Assembly: GCA_031283405.1 (NCBI GenBank)
Contig: JAITBX010000096.1
Coordinates: forward strand, 1 to 7,998
Direction of reading: 5' to 3'
DNA length: 7,998 nucleotides
Origin: Burkholderiales bacterium
Lineage (GTDB): Bacteria; Pseudomonadota; Gammaproteobacteria; Burkholderiales; Casimicrobiaceae
The translations under genes and the position numbers were made by a program. The notes beneath the pieces are model-generated. The model was not told where the DNA came from. It did no database searches and worked only from the letters and a program-made list of their open reading frames with translations. Below are positions 4,414-7,998 of this stretch, in pieces. Each line of letters begins with the position of its first letter. Position 1 is the first letter of the stretch.

Positions 4414-7400
4414 ATGAGTGAGTTTCTGCAAATTCGTGGCCGTGATGCGTGTTCGGCGTTTCGGCTGTCTCGCCTGCTGAAAAAGGTGCAGGCGCTGGGC
4501 GCGCCGGTGACGCGGTTGTCGGCGCGTTTCTGGCATTTTGCCGAGGTGGCGACGGCGTTGAGTGGCGAAGAAGCCGCGCGCTTGCGGCAACTGCTGGAAT
4601 ACGGGCCGCGTGATGCGGAGGATGTCGAAGATGTCGAAGGGCAGCGCGGCGCGTTTCAATGTTTGATCGTGCCGCGATTGGGAACGGTATCGCCGTGGTC
4701 GTCGAAGGCGACGGATATCGCGCATCGCTGCGGCTTGTCGAAAGTGACGCGGCTGGAGCGCGGGGTGGCGTATCACTACGCGACGAAGAACGATGCGCCG
4801 CTGAACGACGCTCAACGTGCGGCGCTCTGTGATGCGTTACACGACCGGATGGTGGAGACGGTTCTCGATACGCTCAGTGAGGCGACGCGCTTGTTTGAAC
4901 ATCACGCGCCGAAGCCGCTGGCGACGATTGCGTTGTTGCAGCGCGGACGCGCGGCGCTCGAAGAAGCCAACGCTGCATTGGGACTGGCACTGGCCGATGA
5001 TGAGATCGATTATCTGGCCGAACGTTTTCAGGCGCTGGGGCGCAATCCGACCGATGTTGAATTGACGATGTTCGCGCAGGCCAATTCCGAACATTGCCGC
5101 CACAAGATTTTCAATGCGCAGTGGACGATCGACGGCGCGCCGCAATCGCTCTCGTTGTTTGCGATGATTCGTGAAACGCACAAAGCGCATCCGCAGGGAA
5201 CGGTGGTGGCGTATTCGGACAACGCGGCGATTATGGAAGGCGCAGTGACGGCGCGTTTTTACCCTGACGCGACGCTGTGTTATCAAACGCGCGAAGCATT
5301 GACGCACACGTTGATGAAGGTGGAGACGCACAATCATCCGACCGCCATTGCGCCGTATCCGGGCGCGGCGACCGGTTCCGGCGGCGAGATTCGTGATGAA
5401 GGCGCGACTGGCATCGGCGGCAAGCCGAAAGCGGGGCTGGCCGGTTTCAGCGTGTCGCATCTGCGCATTCCCGAATTAGTGCAGCCGTGGGAAGCGCCGC
5501 TCGAAAAACCAGAACGCATCGTTTCGCCGCTGACCATCATGATCGACGGGCCGATCGGCGCGGCGTCGTTCAACAATGAATTTGGTCGTCCCAATATCGT
5601 CGGTTATTTCCGCACGATGGAAGGGCGCTGGGGCGACAAGCATTACGGTTATCACAAACCGATCATGATCGCCGGCGGCCTCGGCGCGATTGATGCGGCG
5701 CATACGAAAAAGAAATCGTTGCCGCCGGGAACGCTGTTGATTCAATTAGGAGGCCCTGCATTTCTTATCGGGCTGGGCGGCGGTGCGGCGTCGTCGATGG
5801 CGAGCGGCGAGAATCGTTCCGAACTCGATTTTGATTCGGTGCAGCGCAGCAACGCCGAGATTCAGCGTCGCGCGCAAGAAGTGATCGACCGTTGTTGGCA
5901 ATTAGGCGACGCGAATCCGATTCGCTCGATTCACGATGTCGGTGCGGGCGGCGTGTCGAATGCTTTTCCCGAATTGATTCACGATGCGGGCGCGGGCGGC
6001 GTGATCGAATTGCGGGCGCTGCCGAATGAAGAGCCGGGGACGAGTCCGCGCGAATTGTGGAGCAACGAAGCGCAAGAGCGCTATGTGTTGGCGATTGCGC
6101 CGGAAGATTTGCCGCGCTTCACAGCGCTGTGTCAGCGCGAGCGTTGCCCGTTCGCCGTGGTGGGCACGGCCACCGATAACGGCCATTTGAAAGTGACGGA
6201 TTCGCATTTCAACAATGCGCCGGTGGATGTGCCGCTCAATCTGATGCTCGGCAAACCGCCGCGCATGCAACGCGATGCGGTTCGGAAAAAACAAATACAT
6301 GAAACATTGACGCAGAAAAATGTGGCGTTGAAAGAAGTGCTGACGCGCGTGCTGCAATTTCCGGCGGTTGCCGACAAATCGTTTTTGATTACCATCGGCG
6401 ATCGCACGGTCGGCGGCTTGATTGCGCGCGATCCGATGGTCGGGCCGTGGCAAGTGCCGGTGGCCGATTGCGGCGTTACGCTGGCGGATTTTCGCAACAC
6501 ACACGGCGAAGCGATGGCGATGGGCGAGAAAACACCGTTGGCGATTATCAACGCGCCAGCGTCGGGGCGAATGGCGGTTGCGGAAGCGTTGACCAATTTG
6601 GCGGCGGCGGACGTTGCCGATTGGCGTCGCGTCAAACTGTCGGCGAACTGGATGGCGGCCGCCGGACAAGCAGGCGAAGATGCGGCGCTGTACGACACCG
6701 TGCGCGCGGTGTCTGAACTGTGCGTGAAACTCGGCGTGTCGATTCCGGTCGGCAAAGATTCGATGTCGATGCGTACCGCGTGGACGGCGAACGACGGTTC
6801 GGCGCGCAACATCATCGCGCCGGTGTCGTTGATCGTCACCGCATTCGCGCAAGTTGACGATGTGCGCCGGACATTGACGCCGCAACTGCAACTGGATGTT
6901 GGCGAAACACAATTGCTGTGGCTCGACCCGGCGCGCGGCAAATGGCGGCTCGGCGGCTCGGCGCTGGCGCAAGTGTACGGTCAAATCGGCGATGAGACGC
7001 CCGATGTCGATAGCGCCGAAACATTGTCGGCGTTTCTGCAACTCATCCGCAGGTTTAACCGGCAAGGGAAATTGCTGGCGTATCACGATGTCAGCGACGG
7101 CGGCGTGTTGGTGAGTTTGCTTGAAATGGCGTTCACGGCGCACGCCGGATTGGATTTGCATTTTTCCGATGAAGCTCCTTTGCTGAATATTTGTTTCGCC
7201 GAAGAACTCGGCGCGGTGGTGCAAGTCAGAAGCGAAGATGCGGAAGCCGTGAAGCAAGCGGCGGAAAAAGCCGGCATCGCAGCGACGGCGGTCGGCGCGC
7301 CACTTGCAGGAGGCAGCGCGAACATCATCGTGCATCACGGAAAAAATAGAGTGCTCGATGAATCGCGGGTCGCGTTGCAAGCGTTGTGGTCGTCAACATC

Positions 7401-7977
7401 GTTGGCGCTGCAAGCGCTGCGCGACGCGCCGAAATGCGCCGAAGAAACGCGCGAGGCGTTGCTCGATGCCGACGATCCGGGAATGCAAACGAAAATAACG
7501 TTTAACAAAAACGCTGCGCCGCTCATCGCTCACAACGTCAAGTCAAATACGCGCCCGAAAATTGCCGTTCTGCGCGAGCAGGGAGTCAACGGCCAAGTGG
7601 AAATGGCTGCGGCGTTTGACGCGGCGGGTTTCGATGCGTTCGATATTCACATGAGCGATATTCTCGACGGCCGCGTCACGTTGCGCGATTTCAAAATGAT
7701 GACGACGTGCGGCGGTTTCTCTTACGGCGATGTGCTGGGTGGCGGCGGCGGTTGGGCGAAATCTGTTTTGTTCAACGCGCGCGCCTTCGATGAATTTTCG
7801 GCGTTCTTTGCGCGCGACGATGTGCTGGCGCTCGGCGTGTGGCAGCTCGTCATACCGATGGGCTTCCTTGGGATTTGGACAATGATGGCTTCCGCAAGGA
7901 CGTTCATCGTACTCGCGGCAATCACCGCATCCCTCGCCCTGGCGCTTCGCGACAAGAGGAAGCGGGTGACACAATGA
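4414..7977 (+). CDS. purL: Phosphoribosylformylglycinamidine synthase, glutaminase domain cut and replaced by a foreign tail
   Basis: PurL converts FGAR, ATP and glutamine to FGAM in the fourth step of purine synthesis. Residues 1-1142 match the single-chain proteobacterial enzyme (about 1295 residues). They comprise the N-terminal PurS-like domain, a linker with FAQANSEHCRHKIF (220-233), and MKVETHNHPTAI (301-312) with GAATGSGGEIRDEG (317-330) of the first ATP-grasp-like AIRS half. The second AIRS half follows, then a glutaminase domain from about 1047 (RPKIAVLREQGVN). After LALGV, Trp1143 stands exactly where the catalytic Cys of the CNGCQ motif belongs, and 45 unrelated residues run to the stop. 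His and Glu of the triad are missing too. The family motif GAGEGW also reads GGGGGW here. As written, it could use ammonia but not glutamine. Start: ATG 4414, giving SEFLQIRGRDACSAFRLSRL; an upstream in-frame ATG lies inside the toxin gene. The Shine-Dalgarno is weak. Confidence 0.9.
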   Translation: MSEFLQIRGRDACSAFRLSRLLKKVQALGAPVTRLSARFWHFAEVATALSGEEAARLRQLLEYGPRDAEDVEDVEGQRGAFQCLIVPRLGTVSPWSSKATDIAHRCGLSKVTRLERGVAYHYATKNDAPLNDAQRAALCDALHDRMVETVLDTLSEATRLFEHHAPKPLATIALLQRGRAALEEANAALGLALADDEIDYLAERFQALGRNPTDVELTMFAQANSEHCRHKIFNAQWTIDGAPQSLSLFAMIRETHKAHPQGTVVAYSDNAAIMEGAVTARFYPDATLCYQTREALTHTLMKVETHNHPTAIAPYPGAATGSGGEIRDEGATGIGGKPKAGLAGFSVSHLRIPELVQPWEAPLEKPERIVSPLTIMIDGPIGAASFNNEFGRPNIVGYFRTMEGRWGDKHYGYHKPIMIAGGLGAIDAAHTKKKSLPPGTLLIQLGGPAFLIGLGGGAASSMASGENRSELDFDSVQRSNAEIQRRAQEVIDRCWQLGDANPIRSIHDVGAGGVSNAFPELIHDAGAGGVIELRALPNEEPGTSPRELWSNEAQERYVLAIAPEDLPRFTALCQRERCPFAVVGTATDNGHLKVTDSHFNNAPVDVPLNLMLGKPPRMQRDAVRKKQIHETLTQKNVALKEVLTRVLQFPAVADKSFLITIGDRTVGGLIARDPMVGPWQVPVADCGVTLADFRNTHGEAMAMGEKTPLAIINAPASGRMAVAEALTNLAAADVADWRRVKLSANWMAAAGQAGEDAALYDTVRAVSELCVKLGVSIPVGKDSMSMRTAWTANDGSARNIIAPVSLIVTAFAQVDDVRRTLTPQLQLDVGETQLLWLDPARGKWRLGGSALAQVYGQIGDETPDVDSAETLSAFLQLIRRFNRQGKLLAYHDVSDGGVLVSLLEMAFTAHAGLDLHFSDEAPLLNICFAEELGAVVQVRSEDAEAVKQAAEKAGIAATAVGAPLAGGSANIIVHHGKNRVLDESRVALQALWSSTSLALQALRDAPKCAEETREALLDADDPGMQTKITFNKNAAPLIAHNVKSNTRPKIAVLREQGVNGQVEMAAAFDAAGFDAFDIHMSDILDGRVTLRDFKMMTTCGGFSYGDVLGGGGGWAKSVLFNARAFDEFSAFFARDDVLALGVWQLVIPMGFLGIWTMMASARTFIVLAAITASLALALRDKRKRVTQ
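7842..7977 (+). other. Foreign in-frame tail after the purL break, with one hydrophobic segment
   Basis: From about 7841 the sequence has no PurL similarity in any frame. In the purL frame it encodes 45 residues, including a hydrophobic run (FIVLAAITASLALAL) followed by basic RDKRKR, like the end of a small membrane protein. About 33 of 45 codons end in G or C, which supports coding in this frame. The TGA overlaps an ATG (ATGA), a common gene-to-gene overlap. An internal ATG at 7858 could start a separate 39-residue protein, but no ribosome-binding site is evident. I recognise no family. Confidence 0.5.
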
Positions 7978-7998
7978 GGCCGCTTGGAAAAAAGCAGA
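7974..7998 (+). CDS. Possible start of the next gene, cut by the window edge
   Basis: ATG at 7974 overlaps the TGA at 7975 and opens a frame (MRPLGKKQ) that runs off the window. The frame is also open back to the purL break, so the true start could be earlier. Too little is present to name it. Only the ATGA overlap supports it. Confidence 0.3.

Noticed and set aside
5902..7380. 492-codon open frame on the minus strand within purL
   Set aside because: Antisense to strongly conserved purL, extremely rich in Arg/His and without any family pattern; a by-product of G+C-rich coding sequence.
7839..7998. Alternative frame open from the purL break to the window end (about 52 codons)
   Set aside because: Only about half its codons end in G or C, against about three quarters in the purL frame, so the purL-frame tail is the better coding candidate. 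It also does not restore PurL. It could still hold the start of the next gene at 7974.
1..7998. CRISPR arrays, tRNA or rRNA genes
   Set aside because: No regularly spaced direct repeats, tRNA-like cloverleaf or rRNA motifs were seen on reading; the repeats present are irregular hairpins.

Overview
This window looks like a chromosomal segment from a gamma- or betaproteobacterium. The supporting evidence is a thiL-pgpA pair in the usual order, a long single-chain PurL-type FGAM synthase, and intergenic space filled with short palindromic (REP-like) repeats of the kind common in those classes. I cannot place it below class. It may come from a metagenome assembly, because the right end has an abrupt junction inside a universally conserved gene.

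Left block (1-1701, minus strand): thiL (thiamine-monophosphate kinase, TTG start) is followed 134 bp downstream by pgpA (phosphatidylglycerophosphatase A). After pgpA comes a perfect 9-bp-stem hairpin that probably terminates transcription. Another short G/C hairpin lies between the two genes.

Middle accessory block (about 1702-4369): this lies between two conserved housekeeping genes and consists of small genes, repeats and mobile remnants. At 1702-2035 there is a cluster of hairpin repeats sharing a CCTACG edge motif. Next, on the minus strand, is a compact three-gene run: a truncated IS3-family OrfA (3209-2982), a lipoprotein of unknown function (2985-2227, overlapping OrfA by 4 bp), and a 71-codon ORF (2217-2002) that ends inside a repeat hairpin. 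The IS remnant seems to end at 3278, where it splits another repeat unit. More repeats fill 3279-3450. A type II toxin-antitoxin pair then runs on the plus strand: a DUF1778-type ribbon-helix-helix antitoxin and an overlapping GNAT acetyltransferase toxin (TacAT-like). Its promoter is recognisable and its -10 box lies inside a 7-bp inverted repeat that is a good candidate autoregulatory operator.

Right block (4414-7998, plus strand): purL encodes phosphoribosylformylglycinamidine synthase. It aligns with the family over 1142 codons and then breaks exactly at the codon for the catalytic cysteine of the glutaminase domain. From there an unrelated 45-codon tail with one hydrophobic segment is read in frame to a stop that overlaps a following ATG. 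The glutaminase nucleophile and the roughly 150 residues after it are absent from the window. This junction and the operator/promoter architecture of the toxin-antitoxin pair are the most notable points. I found no convincing evidence of a wholly new multi-gene system.
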